From the NCBI GenBank assembly GCA_014843695.1, contig CM026397.1:40652428-40716427 (forward strand): a DNA stretch of 64,000 nucleotides, read 5' to 3'. A program made the translations under genes and the position numbers. Below the pieces are notes generated by a model, which saw only the letters and a program-made list of their open reading frames with translations, was not told the origin of the DNA and did no database searches. Shown here in pieces: positions 45,597 through 58,939 of the stretch (the stretch's first letter is position 1; each line of letters opens with the position of its first letter). This stretch comes from Archivesica marissinica. Taxonomy: Eukaryota; Mollusca; Bivalvia; Venerida; Vesicomyidae.

Positions 45597-45813
45597 CTTG
45601 TTTTTCTTAGTATTCGTAGTTGAGTGGGAGAAGGCGCCGCATTTGTTACACACGCGTTTATGGCAATCATAACATGCCTTTCCAATTCCATCTGCGAACT
45701 TGGTCTTATAACATAGTCGGCATAATCGAAGGTCTACGTTCTTCAGTCTACTTTTCTGACTGGCATGTTTCTTAACCTCGTCCTCATACGTCAGCAATGT
45801 CTCATGAAGTTTT
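45597..45813 (-). CDS. Rim: RIM FYVE-type zinc finger exon
   Basis: The acceptor is ATTTCTCAG above 45813 and the donor is ACAAG|GTAGTG at 45597. The 217-bp exon reads KLHETLLTYEDEVKKHASQ, then LRLCRLCYKTKFADGIGK and ACYDCHKRVCNKCGAFS. KTKFADG is invariant in RIM and the C-x2-C pairs match its zinc finger, which binds Munc13. KLHETLLTYEDEVKK aligns with the second Rab-binding helix (RLHQQFEMYKEQVRK). It enters in phase 2 and leaves in phase 0. Confidence 0.96.
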
Positions 45814-46034
45814 CTGAGAAATAAAAATAAAGATAATTATACGATATATTTATAAGAACCGTGAATATTTACATTACGGATATTCGGAAAACCTCGCAAG
45901 TGATCATTTTACCGTAATGTTTAATTATAGTTTATTGAATTCATCATGATATAATATACAACACAAGTTTACGAAAATATAGCATAAATATAATATAACG
46001 CATATATAATGTATAACTCGAGTTAGTTCCCTCC

Positions 46035-46282
46035 TTAACTCTTTCACCGCCAATGTCGCATAAAAGCGACTTTGCGAATAGTTGATAACCCGATCAGAGA
46101 GAACAAAACGTGCCATCTAATCAGGCTGTATGCTGATTGCTCTTCAGACAGTGGAGCTGACGCACCTGTCCGAATAGTAAGCAACATAAATCCTGATCAG
46201 ACGCTGTGTTACGCCGCAGCTGATCTGGATCATGTTGTTTGCACAAGCATGCTCTGAATTTATTCGGCGCTGAAAGAGTTAA
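46035..46282. mobile_element. piggyBac-like MITE
   Basis: TTAACTCTTTCACCGCC at the left and GGCGCTGAAAGAGTTAA at the right form inverted ends flanked by TTAA. At 248 bp with no transposase frame, it fits a non-autonomous piggyBac-type element. It lies in the intron upstream of the zinc-finger exon. Confidence 0.7.
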
Positions 46283-46619
46283 TGTGTCGTTTACAGATGT
46301 ATTAATGTATGTTTCACACTTAAATGACAATTACATTAAATATGTTATGACAACATGTTGAATTCACATACTTATGGCATTCCTGTATGAATTGGTCTCG
46401 GAAATAATGCTTAGAAGTAGGTAAATAATTAATGGTATCATTGAAATTATGCCAAATGTTTGGAAATCCAAGATGACCAAACTAGATAATATTCTATTAG
46501 AGCAGCACTTACCGCGTATGTAGCTACATTGCTATAAATAGACATTGTTAATAAGAGCATTCGGATTGGTCATACGTTTATTCCGATATTTTAATGATCT
46601 TTTCTTTGCAATAAAATAA

Positions 46620-47610
46620 AGGGGAAATCTACCACGCTCACCTAATATACCATTGTTGGAAATCTACTAAGCTCACCTAATATACCATTGATGGAAATCT
46701 ATCAAGCTCACCTAATATACCATTGGTGGAAATCTACAAAGCTCACCTAATATACCATTGGTGGAAATCTATCAAGCTCACCTAATATACCATTGGTGGA
46801 AATCTACCACGCTCACCTAATATACCATTGTTGAAATCTACCAAGCTCACCTAATATACCATTGGTGGAAATCTACCAAGCTCACCTAATATACCATTGT
46901 TGGAAATCTACCAAGCTCACCTAATATACCATTGTTGGAAATCTACCAAGCTCACCTAATATACCATTGGTGGAAATATACCAAGCTCACCTAATATACC
47001 ATTGTTGGAAATCTACCAAGCTCACCTAATATACCATTGGTGGAAATCTACCAAGCTCACCTAATATACCATTGGTGGAAATCTACCAAGCTCACCTAAT
47101 ATACCATTGTTGGAAATCTACCAAGCTCACCTAATATACCATTGGTGGAAATCTACCAACCTCATCTAATATACCATTGGTGGAAATCTACCAAGCTCAC
47201 CTAATATACCATTGTTGGAAATCTACCAAGCTCACCTAATATACCATTGGTGGAAATCTACCAAGCTCACCTAATATACCATTGGTGGAAATCTACCAAG
47301 CTCACCTAATATACCATTGGTGGAAATCTACCAAGCTCACCTAATATACCATTGGTGGAAATCTACCAAGCTCACCTAATATACCATTGTTGGAAATCTC
47401 CCAAGCTCACCTAATATACCATTGTTGGAAATCTACCAAGCTCACCTAATATACCATTGATGGAAATCTACCAAGCTCACCTAATATATCATTGGTGGAA
47501 ATATACCAAGCTCACCTAATATACCATTGGTGGAAATCTACCAAGCTCACCTAATATACCATTGGTGGAAATCTACCAAGCTCACCTAATATACCATTGG
47601 TGGAAATCTG
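46620..47610. repeat. 36-bp array, 27 copies
   Basis: GGTGGAAATCTACCAAGCTC followed by ACCTAATATACCATTG. The only common variation is GGTGG/TTGG. Confidence 0.97.
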
Positions 47611-47834
47611 ATTACGGAGTCCAAGAATCCGCTTACATAATTTAATGTGAAATTTATCAATTTCCGTAGAATTTGTAGACACCCCAAACTTCAGCACCAT
47701 ACACTAATATGGGGGTGATCATAGTGTCAAACAAACTTAAGTTTTGATGTAACAGTTTACATTATCGAAATGAGAAAATAAGACAATGGTACTCCATTAG
47801 CGCATGTTCAGCTAACATGTTTACAGCACTTTAT

Positions 47835-48299
47835 ATATTGCCCGTATGGGAACAATCTATGTATAGGATATAAGCCGAAAACATCCAATAATATCAGTAT
47901 TGGAAAACAGTGCCAATCGTTTACATATTGGATCCGTTTGAGGCTTAATTAAATTAAATCTTAATTAAAACACATGTAGTTTAATTCAATTGTTCTGTAT
48001 TAACTCAGTTCATTTACATGACACATAAGTATAAATGTAATTAGTTAACAGATGTTGTGGCACGGGTTGATATATAAATAATAAATAGTACAGTAGAGAA
48101 AAGAGACAAGTTTGGAGATGGGACAAACTTGTGACCCACACCATTTGTATGTTCATGCTATGTATTGTATCTTTATGTGTATGATATATTTACTATTGAT
48201 TTGCAATTAAATATGATTGAACCAAATTAAAACACACACTTATATAACATGATCTTAATTGTTAATTTCGTACATTTACGCATATGATTTAATTTAATA
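47835..48299 (+). repeat. Dispersed repeat D1, copy 1 left part, with R2 end
   Basis: TATGTATAGGATATAAGCCG, ACAGTGCCAATCGTTTACAT and ATTGGATCCGTTTGAGGC recur at 51855-51975 and 56120-56185 and, inverted, at 58940-59370. An R2 3' end lies at 48118-48235. Confidence 0.65.
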
Positions 48300-48540
48300 T
48301 TCTGGCCTTTTGAAAGCAGTCCACTCTGGCCTTTTGACAGCACTCCACTCTGGCCTTTTGAAAGCAGCCCACTCTGGCCTTTTGACAGCAGTCCACTCTG
48401 GCCTTTTGAAAGCAGCCCACTCTGGCCTTTTGACAGCAGTCCACTCTGGCCCTTTGAAAGCAGTCCACTGGACTTTTGACAGCAGTCCACTCTGGCCTGT
48501 TGACAGCAGTCCACTCTGGCCTTTTGACAGCAGTCCAATA
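48300..48540. repeat. 24-bp array inside D1, 10 copies
   Basis: CTCTGGCCTTTTGACAGCAG with TCCA, alternating GACAGC and GAAAGC. The D1 copy at 55975 has one unit at the same place (CTGGACTTTTGAAAGCAGTC). Confidence 0.95.
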
Positions 48541-49084
48541 TTAATAATAATGGATTGCAAGTTCAAAGGTATGGCGTCACGACAGTGTTTTAAACCCAAC
48601 TAAGTGAACTTGTTAACTAATTCAACATTTTCATTATTAATACATATATCCATATTTTGAATCTAGTTTCTGTTTTTAGAAACACAAACTTGCGTCTTGG
48701 AAGCATTAATGTTCAAGTCGCCATTTTACTGAGTAGATATATAATTATATATTTTCCAATTTAGCTTGGGAGACTCTTTTGGACCAGTAGTAAATACATA
48801 CATATCGTTAGCAAATATAATCAGGTATATTGTCAAGCTAGTCATGAGCTATGATCTTAAATTAATACTGTCAAGCTAGTCATGAGCTATGATCTTACAT
48901 TATTGACTATCATCATCATCGTTAGTAATCGCATCACTCTGTCTAGAGTATACTCGACAATAGTTCACTATACATGTATATACAGATATGGAATAGTAAT
49001 GGCTGACTATGACACTCAATTCTCGCCATTGTAGTTAGAACATTTATATACATGTTGGTACTTTCACAGAGATCAGAAATATAG

Positions 49085-50150
49085 ATGTCACTATACTGAC
49101 CAGGCAGTTATATATCGACATGATCTAATGTTGACCAGGCAGTTATATATTGCACGATCTAATGTTGACCAGGCAGTTATATATTGCACGATCTAATGTT
49201 GACCAGGCAGTTATATATTGCACGATCTAATGTTGACCAGGCAGTTATATATTGGCACGATCTAATGTTGACCATGCAGTTATATATTGACATGATCTAA
49301 TGTTGACCAGCCAGTTATATATTGACATGATCTAATGTTGACCAGCCAGTTATATATTGACATGATCTAATGTTGACCAGCCAGTTATATATTGACATGA
49401 TCTAATGTTGACCATGCAGTTATATATTGCATGATCTAATGTTGACCATGCAGTTATATATTGCATGATCTAATGTTGACCATGCAGTTATATATTGGCA
49501 CGATCCAATGTTGACCATGCAGTTATATATCGACATGATCCAATGTTGACCATGCAGTTATATATTGGCACGATCCAATGTTGACCAGGCAGTTATATAT
49601 TGGCACGATCCAATGTTGACCATGCAGTTATATATTGGCACGATCCAATGTTGACCAGGCAGTTATATATTGGCATGATCCAATGTTGACCATGCAGTTA
49701 TATATTGGCACGATCCAATGTTGACCATGCAGTTATATATTGGCACGATCCAATGTTGACCATGCAGTTATATATTGGCACGATCCAATGTTGACCATGC
49801 AGTTATATATTGGCACGATCCAATGTTGACCATGCAGTTATATATTGGCACGATCCAATGTTGACCATGCAGTTATATATTGCACGATCTAATGTTGACC
49901 AGGCAGTTATATATTGGCACGATCCAATGTTGACCAGGCAGTTATATATTGGCACGATCCAATGTTGACCATGCAGTTATATATTGGCATGATCCAATGT
50001 TGACCATGCAGTTATATATCGACATGATCTAATGTTGACCAGGCAGTTATATATTGCATGATCTAATGTTGACCAGGCAGTTATATATTGCATGATCTAA
50101 TGTTGACCAGGCAGGTATATATCGACATGATCTAATGTTGACCAGGCAGT
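49085..50150. repeat. 33-35-bp array, about 31 copies
   Basis: GACCATGCAGTTATATATTG with GCACGATCCAATGTT. Variants alternate AGGCAG/ATGCAG/AGCCAG. Confidence 0.96.
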
Positions 50151-50317
50151 TATTTATGTATCGACCCTCGGCAACTTGATATCAGCCTTCGACCTTCGTA
50201 CCTATCAAGTTGCATCAGGTCGATACCTACGCTGATATGAAACTAGCCACGTAATAACCTCAATCTATCAACCATGAGCGTTTACTGATTCACATCGGAA
50301 GTCAAAGGCAGTCAATA

Positions 50318-51290
50318 GTATCGAATCTATTGACTGATAGGGGGTGAACAGTAAATACTATTGACTGGTAGAGGGTGAACAGTAAATACTATTGACTGAT
50401 AGGGCCGAACAGTAAATACTATTGAGTGATAGGGCCGAACAGTAAATACTATTGACTGATAGGGGCGAACAGTAAATACTATTGACTGGTAGGGGGCGAA
50501 CAGTAAATACTATTGACTGGTAGGGGGCGAACAGTAAATACTATTGACTGACAGGGGCCGAACAGTAAATACTATTGACTGATAGGGGAAAATAGTAAAT
50601 ACTATTGACTGACAGGGGGCGAACAGTAAATACTATTGACTGATAGGGGAAAATAGTAAATACTATTGACTGACAGGGGGCGAACAGTAAATACTATTGA
50701 CTGGTAGGGGGCGAACAGTAAATACTATTGACTGACAGGGGGCGAACAGTAAATACTATTGACTGGTAGGGGGCGAACAGTAAATACTATTGACTGGTAT
50801 GGGGCGAATAGTAAATACTATTGACTGATAGGGGCCGAACAGTAAATACTATTGACTGATAGGGGAAAATAGTAATACTATTGACTGACAGGGGGCGAAC
50901 AGTAAATACTATTGACTGATAGGGGAAAATAGTAAATACTATTGACTGACAGGGGGCGAACAGTAAATACTATTGACTGACAGGGGGCGAACAGTAAATA
51001 CTATTGACTGGTAGGGGGCGAACAGTAAATACTATTGACTGATAGGGGCGAACAGTAAATACTATTGACTGATAGGGGCCGAACAGTAAATACTATTGAC
51101 TGATAGGGGCCGAACAATAAATACTATTGACTGGTAGGGGGCGAACAGTAAATACTATTGACTGGTAGGGGGCGAACAGTAAATACTATTGACTGGTAGG
51201 GGGCGAACAGTAAATACTATTGACTGGTAGGGGGCGAACAGTAAATACTATTGACTGACAGGGGGCGAACAGTAAATACTATTGACTGTT
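50318..51290. repeat. 31-bp array, about 31 copies
   Basis: ACTGACAGGGGGCGAACAGT with AAATACTATTG. The GC-rich half varies (GGGGCCG, GGGGAAAAT) while AACAGTAAATACTATTGACT is nearly invariant. It ends about 150 bases from the donor of the first visible RIM exon. Confidence 0.96.
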
Positions 51291-51439
51291 TGCCAATGGG
51301 GAATTTCGCACTGAGCAGTCACTTGAGGCATATAGTAACATTTATTATTACTATAATTGTAAATTTATTTACTGCACCAGCTCATTTATAACTTTCCTTT
51401 ATCTGCCAATGAATGCGTGTTGGTAGGGTATAAGCATAC

Positions 51440-51621
51440 CGTTGTCTTCCGGCCTCCTCTGACTCGAACTCTTCTTGTCGCTTAAGGACACCTTTAAGGA
51501 TGGCAATTTCATCAGGTTTCAGTCCCTTAAAGTCTGGAGACGGTGGGTCCTGTGGAGCGGACACCCGAACACCTCTATCGGGCACGTGATTCTTTTTTTT
51601 CTTGCCAGAACTGCGTAATAC
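51440..51621 (-). CDS. Rim: RIM N-terminal Rab-binding helix exon
   Basis: The acceptor is CATATTTAG above 51621 and the donor is ACAACG|GTATGC at 51440. The exon begins VLRSSGKKKKNHVPDRGVRV and continues LKPDEIAILKGVLKRQEEFE then SEEAGRQR. It matches the RIM Rab3-binding helix (LTEEERNIIMAVMDRQKEEE). Two bases (CG) plus A in the next exon make Arg. An in-frame TAG before 51621 shows that translation must start in an upstream exon, not seen here. Confidence 0.9.
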
Positions 51622-51854
51622 CTAAATATGAGGACACATCAATCAGATATAGGAATTAAATCGTACTTATTTACACATGTGATGTATGGGTCATCTACAA
51701 TCAATCAAAAATAAACGGGCAGAAATACAAATCTATTATATTATGTTCCAAGCGCATGCACACACGATATAACGGACGTTTATGCGATTACATGTAATCT
51801 TGCCTTACTATTAAATCAGACATGTTATTAACTCCACTGACTGCATGAAACAAT

Positions 51855-51975
51855 GTACATGTATATGTATAGGATATATTAGACCGAAAACAAGCTAATA
51901 TGTAGCATATTGGACTGTGTGAGGCACGCAACACCGAACTCAGTGCTAATAATTTACATATTGGATCTGTTTGAA
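51855..51975 (+). repeat. D1 copy 2 left flank
   Basis: ATGTATATGTATAGGATATA, GACCGAAAACAAG and ATTTACATATTGGATCTGTT match D1 copy 1. The 33-bp array begins immediately after TTTGAAGCTTGGC. Confidence 0.7.
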
Positions 51976-51977
51976 GC

Positions 51978-54900
51978 TTGGCTTATATCCTATACACATA
52001 CTTAAATCAGATCGGTTATATCCTATACACATACTTAAATCAGGTCGGTTATATCCTATACACATACTTAAATCAGGTCGGTTATATCCTATACACATAC
52101 TTAATTCATATCGGTTATATCCTATACACATACTTAAATCAGATCTGTTATATCCTATACACATACTTAAATCAGACCGGTTATATCCTATACACATACT
52201 TAAATCAGATCTGTTATATCCTATACACATACTTAATTCATATCGGTTATATCCTATACACATACTTAAATCAGACCGGTTATATCCTATACACATACTT
52301 AAATCAGGTCGGTTATATCCTATACACATACTTAAATCAGGTCGGTTATATCCTATACACATACTTAAATCAGATCGTTTATATCCTATACACATACTTA
52401 AATCAGATCCGTTATATCCTATACACATACTTAATTCATGTCGGTTATATCCTATACACATACTTAATTCATATCGGTTATACCCTATACACATACTTAA
52501 ATCAGATCGGTTATACCCTATACACATACTTAAATCAGATCCGTTATATCCTATACACATACTTAAATCAGATCGTTTATATCCTATACACATACTTAAA
52601 CCAGGTCGGTTATATCCTATACACATACTTAAACCAGGTCGGTTATATCCTATACACATACTTAAATCAGATCCGTTATATCCTATACACATACTTAAAT
52701 CAGATCATTTATATACTATACACATACTTAAATCAGGTCTGTTATATCCTATACACATACTTAAATCAGATCTGTTATATCCTATACACATACTTAAATC
52801 AGGTCGGTTATATCCTATACACATACTTAAATCAGATCGGTTATACCCTAAACACATACTTAAATCAGATCGTTTATATCCTATACACATACTTAAATCA
52901 GGTCGGTTATATCCTATACACATACTTAAATCAGATCTGTTATATCCTATACACATACTTAAATCAGGTCTGTTATATCCTATACACATACTTAAATCAG
53001 ATCTGTTATATCCTATACACATACTTAAATCAGGTCGGTTATACCCTATACACATACTTAAATCAGGTCGGTTATATCCTATACACATACTTAAATCAGG
53101 TCCGTTATACCCTATACACATACTTAAATCAGATCGGTTATATCCTATACACATACTTAAATCAGATCGGTTATATCCTATACACATACTTAAATCAGAT
53201 CGGTTATATCCTATACACATACTTAAATCAGGTCGGTTATATCCTATACACATACTTAATTCATATCGGTTATATCCTATACACATACTTAAATCAGATC
53301 TGTTATACCCTATACACATACTTAAATCAGATCTGTTATATCCTATACACATACTTAATTCATATCCGTTATACCCTATACACATACTTAAATCAGATCG
53401 GTTATACCCTATACACATACTTAAATCAGATCGGTTATATCCTATACACATACTTAAATCAGATCTGTTATATCCTATACACATACTTAAATCAGATCGG
53501 TTATATCCTATACACATACTTAAATCAGGTCGGTTATATCCTATACACATACTTAAATCAGGTCGGTTATATCCTATACACATACTTAAATCAGGTCCGT
53601 TATACCCTATACACATACTTAAATCAGATCGGTTATATCCTATACACATACTTAAATCACATCTGTTATATCCTATACACATACTTAAATCAGGTCGGTT
53701 ATATCCTATACACATACTTAATTCATATCGGTTATATCCTATACACATACTTAAATCAGATCGGCTATATCCTATACACATACTTAAATCAGGTCGGTTA
53801 TATCCTATACACATACTTAATTCATATCGGTTATACCCTATACACATACTTAAATCAGATCTGTTATACCCTATACACATACTTAAATCAGATATGTTAT
53901 ATCCTATACACATACTTAATTCATATCGGTTATACCCTATACACATACTTAAATCAGATCGTTTATATCCTATACACATACTTAAATCAGGTCGGTTATA
54001 TCCTATACACATACTTAATTCATATCGGTTATATCCTATGCATATACTTAAATCAGGTCTGTTATACCCTATACACATACTTAAATCAGATCTGTTATAC
54101 CCTATACACATACTTAAATCAGATATGTTATATCCTATACACATACTTAATTCATATCGGTTATACCCTATACACATACTTAAATCAGATCGTTTATATC
54201 CTATACACATACTTAAATCAGGTCGGTTATATCCTATACACATACTTAATTCATATCGGTTATATCCTATACACATACTTAAATCAGATCGGTTATATCC
54301 TATACACATACTTAAATCAGATCGGTTATACCCTATACACATACTTAAATCAGATCGTTTATATCCTATACACATACTTAAATCAGGTCGGTTATATCCT
54401 ATACACATACTTAAATCAGGTCGGTTATATCCTATACACATACTTAAATCAGATCGTTTATATCCTATACACATACTTAAATCAGGTCGGTTATATCCTA
54501 TACACATACTTAAATCAGATCGTTTATATCCTATACACATACTTAAATCAGACCGGTTATATCCTATACACATACTTAAATCAGATCGGTTATATCCTAT
54601 ACACATACTTAATTCATATCGGTTATACCCTATACACATACTTAAATCAGACCGGTTATATCCTATACACATACTTAAATCAGATATGTTATATCCTATA
54701 CACATACTTAATTCATATCGGTTATATCCTATACACATACTTAAATCAGATCGGTTATATCCTATACACATACTTAAATCAGATCGTTTATATCCTATAC
54801 ACATACTTAAATCAGGTCGGTTATATCCTATACACATACTTAAATCAGATCCGTTATATCCTATACACATACTTAAATCAGATCCGTTATATCCTATACA

Positions 54901-55916
54901 CATACTTAATTCATGTCGGTTATATCCTATACACATACTTAATTCATATCGGTTATACCCTATGCACATACTTAAATCAGATCGGTTATACCCTATACAC
55001 ATACTTAAATCAGATCCGTTATATCCTATACACATACTTAAATCAGATCGTTTATATCCTATACACATACTTAAATCAGGTCGGTTATATCCTATACACA
55101 TACTTAAATCAGATCGGTTGTATCCTATACACATACTTAAATCAGGTCGGTTATATCCTATACACATACTTAAATCAGATCGTTTATATCCTATACACAT
55201 ACTTAAATCAGATCTGTTATATCCTATACACATACTTAAATCAGATCGGTTATATCCTATACACATACTTAAATCAGATCATTTATATACTATACACATA
55301 CTTAGATCAGGTCTGTTATATCATATACACATACTTAAATCAGATCTGTTATATCCTATACACATACTTAAATCAGGTCGGTTATATCCTATACACATAC
55401 TTAAATCAGATCGGTTATACCCTATACACATACTTAAATCAGATCGTTTATATCATATACACATACTTAAATCAGGTCGGTTATATCCTATACACATACT
55501 TAAATCAGGTCGGTTATATCCTATACACATACTTAAATCAGGTCCGTTATACCCTATACACATACTTAAATCAGATCGGTTATATCCTATACACATACTT
55601 AAATCACATCTGTTATATCCTATACACATACTTAAATCAGGTCGGTTATATCCTATACACATACTTAATTCATATCGGTTATATCCTATACACATACTTA
55701 AATCAGATCGGCTATATCCTATACACATACTTAAATCAGGTCGGTTATATCCTATACACATACTTAATTCATATCGGTTATATCCTATACACATACTTAA
55801 ATCAGGTATGTTATACCCTATACACATACTTAAATCAGATCTGTTATACCCTATACACATACTTAAATCAGATATGTTATATCCTATACACATACTTAAA
55901 TCAGACCGGTTATTAA
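51978..55916. repeat. 33-bp satellite, about 119 copies
   Basis: TTATATCCTATACACATACT with TAAATCAGATCGG; the 33-base period is a multiple of three and gives frames of 1320 and 1312 codons on plus and 853 on minus (HILKSDRLYPI, LYTYLNQIGYI, SMCIGYNRSDL). Two main variants are AAATCAG and AATTCAT. Blocks recur, for example around 52700-53200 and 55250-55600. Its TATAGGATATA core is also in the D1 flank. I see no evidence of a gene. Confidence 0.97.
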
Positions 55917-55919
55917 CTT

Positions 55920-56286
55920 CACTTTCCGCTTGACATAATGTATATGTATAGAATATAAACTGAACATATGATTTAATTTAATACTCTGGACTTTTGAAAG
56001 CAGTCCAATATTAATAATAATGGATTGCAAGTTCAAAGGTATGACGTCACGACGGTGTTTTAAACCCAACTAAGTGAACTTGTTAACTAATTCAACATTT
56101 CCATTAGGACGATTATTATTACGATCCAATATGTATATTAAACACAGTGCCAATATTTTACATATTGGATCCTATTGAGGCACATATCTTACTTAAAGCA
56201 CCACTTATATAACAAGATCTTACTATATAGAATTGATAATTTTGTTCATTTATGTATAGGATTTGATATAATACGCGTATTGAGAG
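55920..56286 (+). repeat. D1 copy, right part
   Basis: ATTTAATTTAATACTCTGG, CAATATTAATAATAATGG, AAACCCAACTAAGTGAAC and TTACATATTGGATCC match D1 copy 1, including the single 24-bp unit. Confidence 0.75.
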
Positions 56287-56700
56287 CAGCAAGTACAAAG
56301 GTATGGCGTCATGACAGTGTTTTAGTACAGCAAGTACAAAGGTATGGCGTCATGACAGTGTTTTAGTACAGCAAGTACAAAGGTATGGCGTCATGACAGT
56401 GTTTTAGTACAGCAAGTACAAAGGTATGGCGTCATGACAGTGTTTTAGTACAGCAAGTACAAAGGTATGGCGTCATGACAGTGTTTTAGTACAGCAAGTA
56501 CAAAGGTATGGCGTCATGACAGTGTTTTAGTACAGCAAGTACAAAGGTATGGCGTCATGACAGTGTTTTAGTACAGCAAGTACAAAGGTATGGCGTCATG
56601 ACAGTGTTTTAGTACAGCAAGTACAAAGGTATGGCGTCATGACAGTGTTTTAGTACAGCAAGTACAAAGGTATGGCGTCATGACAGTGTTTTAAATGGCG
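56287..56700. repeat. 41-bp array, 10 copies, D1-derived
   Basis: AGCAAGTACAAAGGTATGGC with GTCATGACAGTGTTTTAGTAC; spacing is 41 (56301/56342). The unit is a piece of D1 (GCAAGTTCAAAGGTATGGCG at 48556). Confidence 0.95.
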
Positions 56701-56932
56701 AAGCATACAACCGGCTTACTTGAGCGTATTACGATAGTATCGTACACATGCAATTATTGTTGTAGATTACTGTCGGATTTACTAATTCGGAGTATTATAA
56801 TGTTGTTCGATTGATTACGCATATTGATGAAGCAAGTAATTAATGCAAGGTTACTGTTGAAATAGTATATGCTGAATAATGGATGCGGTGGCAAGTGCGC
56901 CTTTAAGCTTGTTTAACATATACGCTGTGCGG

Positions 56933-57142
56933 AAGTCGTGATCGCGCACGGGTAGCGCGTTCGCTTTTGGTGCAAAAGGCCCCTGCTGGAGCCGTTACAA
57001 CTGTTCCCTTAGGCAAGGCATTATAATTTCCAAATTCTCCCTCGTGGCGATGGATTCCACCAGGAATGATGTCTCGAGAGTGATTAATATAAGTTGTAAG
57101 AACGTGTTTCGCAATCGCGCTAACATAAATTTGTATAAACTA
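56933..57142 (+). repeat. SINE-M copy
   Basis: Head AAGTCGTGATCGCGCACGGG, body CCCTTAGGCAAGGCATTATA, tail GAGTGATTAATATAAGTTG. The B box is damaged. Confidence 0.8.
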
Positions 57143-57144
57143 AG

Positions 57145-58015
57145 CTAACATTTACTCTTAGGCTCGATCAATGACGTATGTATAAAGTTCCGTTTCACGT
57201 GTAATACTAACCAATAAGAACCAACCCTTCCTATATGCATGTATCAATGCGACATTGAACACACGTGTACTCCGCATGATTATATTTGGTAATATTTGGG
57301 TAGTAAGTTACCTTTTTTACAAGTGTAGTCATACTGGTAAGTCTCTGTTATCCTTTCCCATAATCTCGCAGGATTCCCATAATCTCACAGGAGTTTAGCT
57401 GAAATGATACAAGATCATTCATTCCGTTTTGCAATAATAAAATGCATTGCTACGCAACGCCTCGTTTGTCCATTTTGATGTTCCCTGTTGTTCGGTAAAG
57501 AAAAACGTGTAGGTGTCTGAAGGAGAATATTTCCAATACAATGTTAATTATAAAATTGTCAACCACAATATGTATGAAATAAGCGAATTAGAAACGTTGC
57601 ATCCTAGATATACATATATACAGGCCAGTAGTCACACTGAGGCAGCTGCCTCGGTTTTCCAAAGCAAATTAAAAAAATGCAAACTATGTCCCATTACTGT
57701 ATAAAATGTTGACTGCTAGAGAGTTGAATGGTCAGTACATAATTATACGTCTAAACTCATTAAATCAGAAAACGCAGGACATCGCTTCTATACCCCAACA
57801 TATTTAAGGGCGAACATGCCCCCGGACCCCATATATTGCCTCGGTTGAAATTTGTCCCTGGCTACGGTACTGCAATGGTTTCGGTTATCGGTTTCTACAA
57901 TGAAAGACAAGGAGAAACTGATAATAAGAGTGTACTTTAGTCAGTACAATGTCATTTAATTAAGGAGTGTCTCTCCGGCCTGTAACACAGACCTCAAGCA
58001 GTTCAAGTTATACTC
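57145..58015. other. Unrecognised stretch
   Basis: No SINE or array. The 63-codon plus frame at 57513-57704 has no homology that I recognise. Confidence 0.45.
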
Positions 58016-58016
58016 A

Positions 58017-58540
58017 TGTATATGTATACTAGAGGACATAGAAAACGCACACCTACATTATATACTAGAGGACATAGAAAACGCACATCTACATTATATA
58101 TTAGAGGACATAGGAAACACACACTTTCATTATATACTAGAGGATATAGAAAACGCACACCTACATTATATACTAGAGGACATAGAAAATGCACACCTAC
58201 ATTATATACTAGAGGACACAGAAAACGCACACCTACATTATATACTAGAGGACATAGAAAACGCACACCTACATTATATACTAGAGGACATAGAAAACGC
58301 ACACCTACATTATATACTAGAGGACATAGAAAACGCACACCTACATTATATACTAGAGGACATAGAAAACGCACACCTACATTATATACTAGGTATACTA
58401 GAGGACATAGAAAACGCACACCTACATTATATACTAGAGGACATAGAAAACGCACACCTACATTATATACTAGAGGACATAGAAAACGCACACCTACATT
58501 ATATACTAGAGGACATAGAAAACACACACCTACATTATAT
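58017..58540. repeat. 36-bp array, 15 copies
   Basis: CTAGAGGACATAGAAAACGC with ACACCTACATTATATA; frames stay open on both strands (TRGHRKRTPTLY, CPLVYNVGVRFL) because the period is a multiple of three. Confidence 0.96.
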
Positions 58541-58694
58541 GATTATTATTACATGAAAACGAAATACGAAGGATTCCATCAAAGATATATCAAATCTTTA
58601 TTACAAAACACAAACTGAACAACTAAAAATATTCCAAATTGTTTAAAACACTATATATAATAGTTATTGTTTTTTATATATCTAAAATCGCACT

Positions 58695-58735
58695 TATCCG
58701 AAGTGTGCGTTTTATATATCCTCTAGTATACATAG
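58695..58735 (-). repeat. Inverted stray unit of the 36-bp array
   Basis: GTGTGCGTTTTATATATCCT then CTAGTATAC is the reverse complement of the array unit, about 160 bases away. Confidence 0.75.
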
Positions 58736-58939
58736 GCTATGTATATATTTATTTAGATCTAACGATGTACTCATAACACATATTGCAGTCTGACTTTTAT
58801 CGTTACCAAATTCCAAAACTGTATCCAAAGTTAAATCACTGCCATGATGTCATTCCTTTGCGTTTGCTGTACTTTATTTTTAATGTTGGACTATTCTCAA
58901 TATACCACAGTATTATATCAAATCCTATAATAAATGAAC

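Larger units (their letters stand above)
533..51621 (-). other. Rim: RIM gene span (partial), presynaptic active-zone scaffold
   Basis: This is the span of a single minus-strand gene rebuilt from about 20 exons listed separately. RIM proteins tether synaptic vesicles through Rab3, recruit Munc13 through the zinc finger, and bind calcium channels and ELKS through the PDZ domain. The exons appear in RIM domain order: Rab-binding helix, FYVE-type zinc finger, SGAWF-like motif, linker, PDZ, C2A. Intron phases agree at every junction from 37959 to 16611 and from 10459 to 533. The first coding exon, any C2B domain and at least one exon between 16611 and 10459 are not visible. The identity is secure from domain order and sequence. 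The exact orthologue name and the alternative exons are not. Confidence 0.9.

Noticed and set aside
51978..55916. 1320-, 1312- and 853-codon repetitive proteins
   Set aside because: The period of 33 is a multiple of three, so stop-free units stay open in several frames. No domain or flanking gene signal was found.
58016..58618. A 200-codon basic TRGHRKRTPTLY protein
   Set aside because: It is a translation of a 36-bp satellite that is open on the opposite strand as well.
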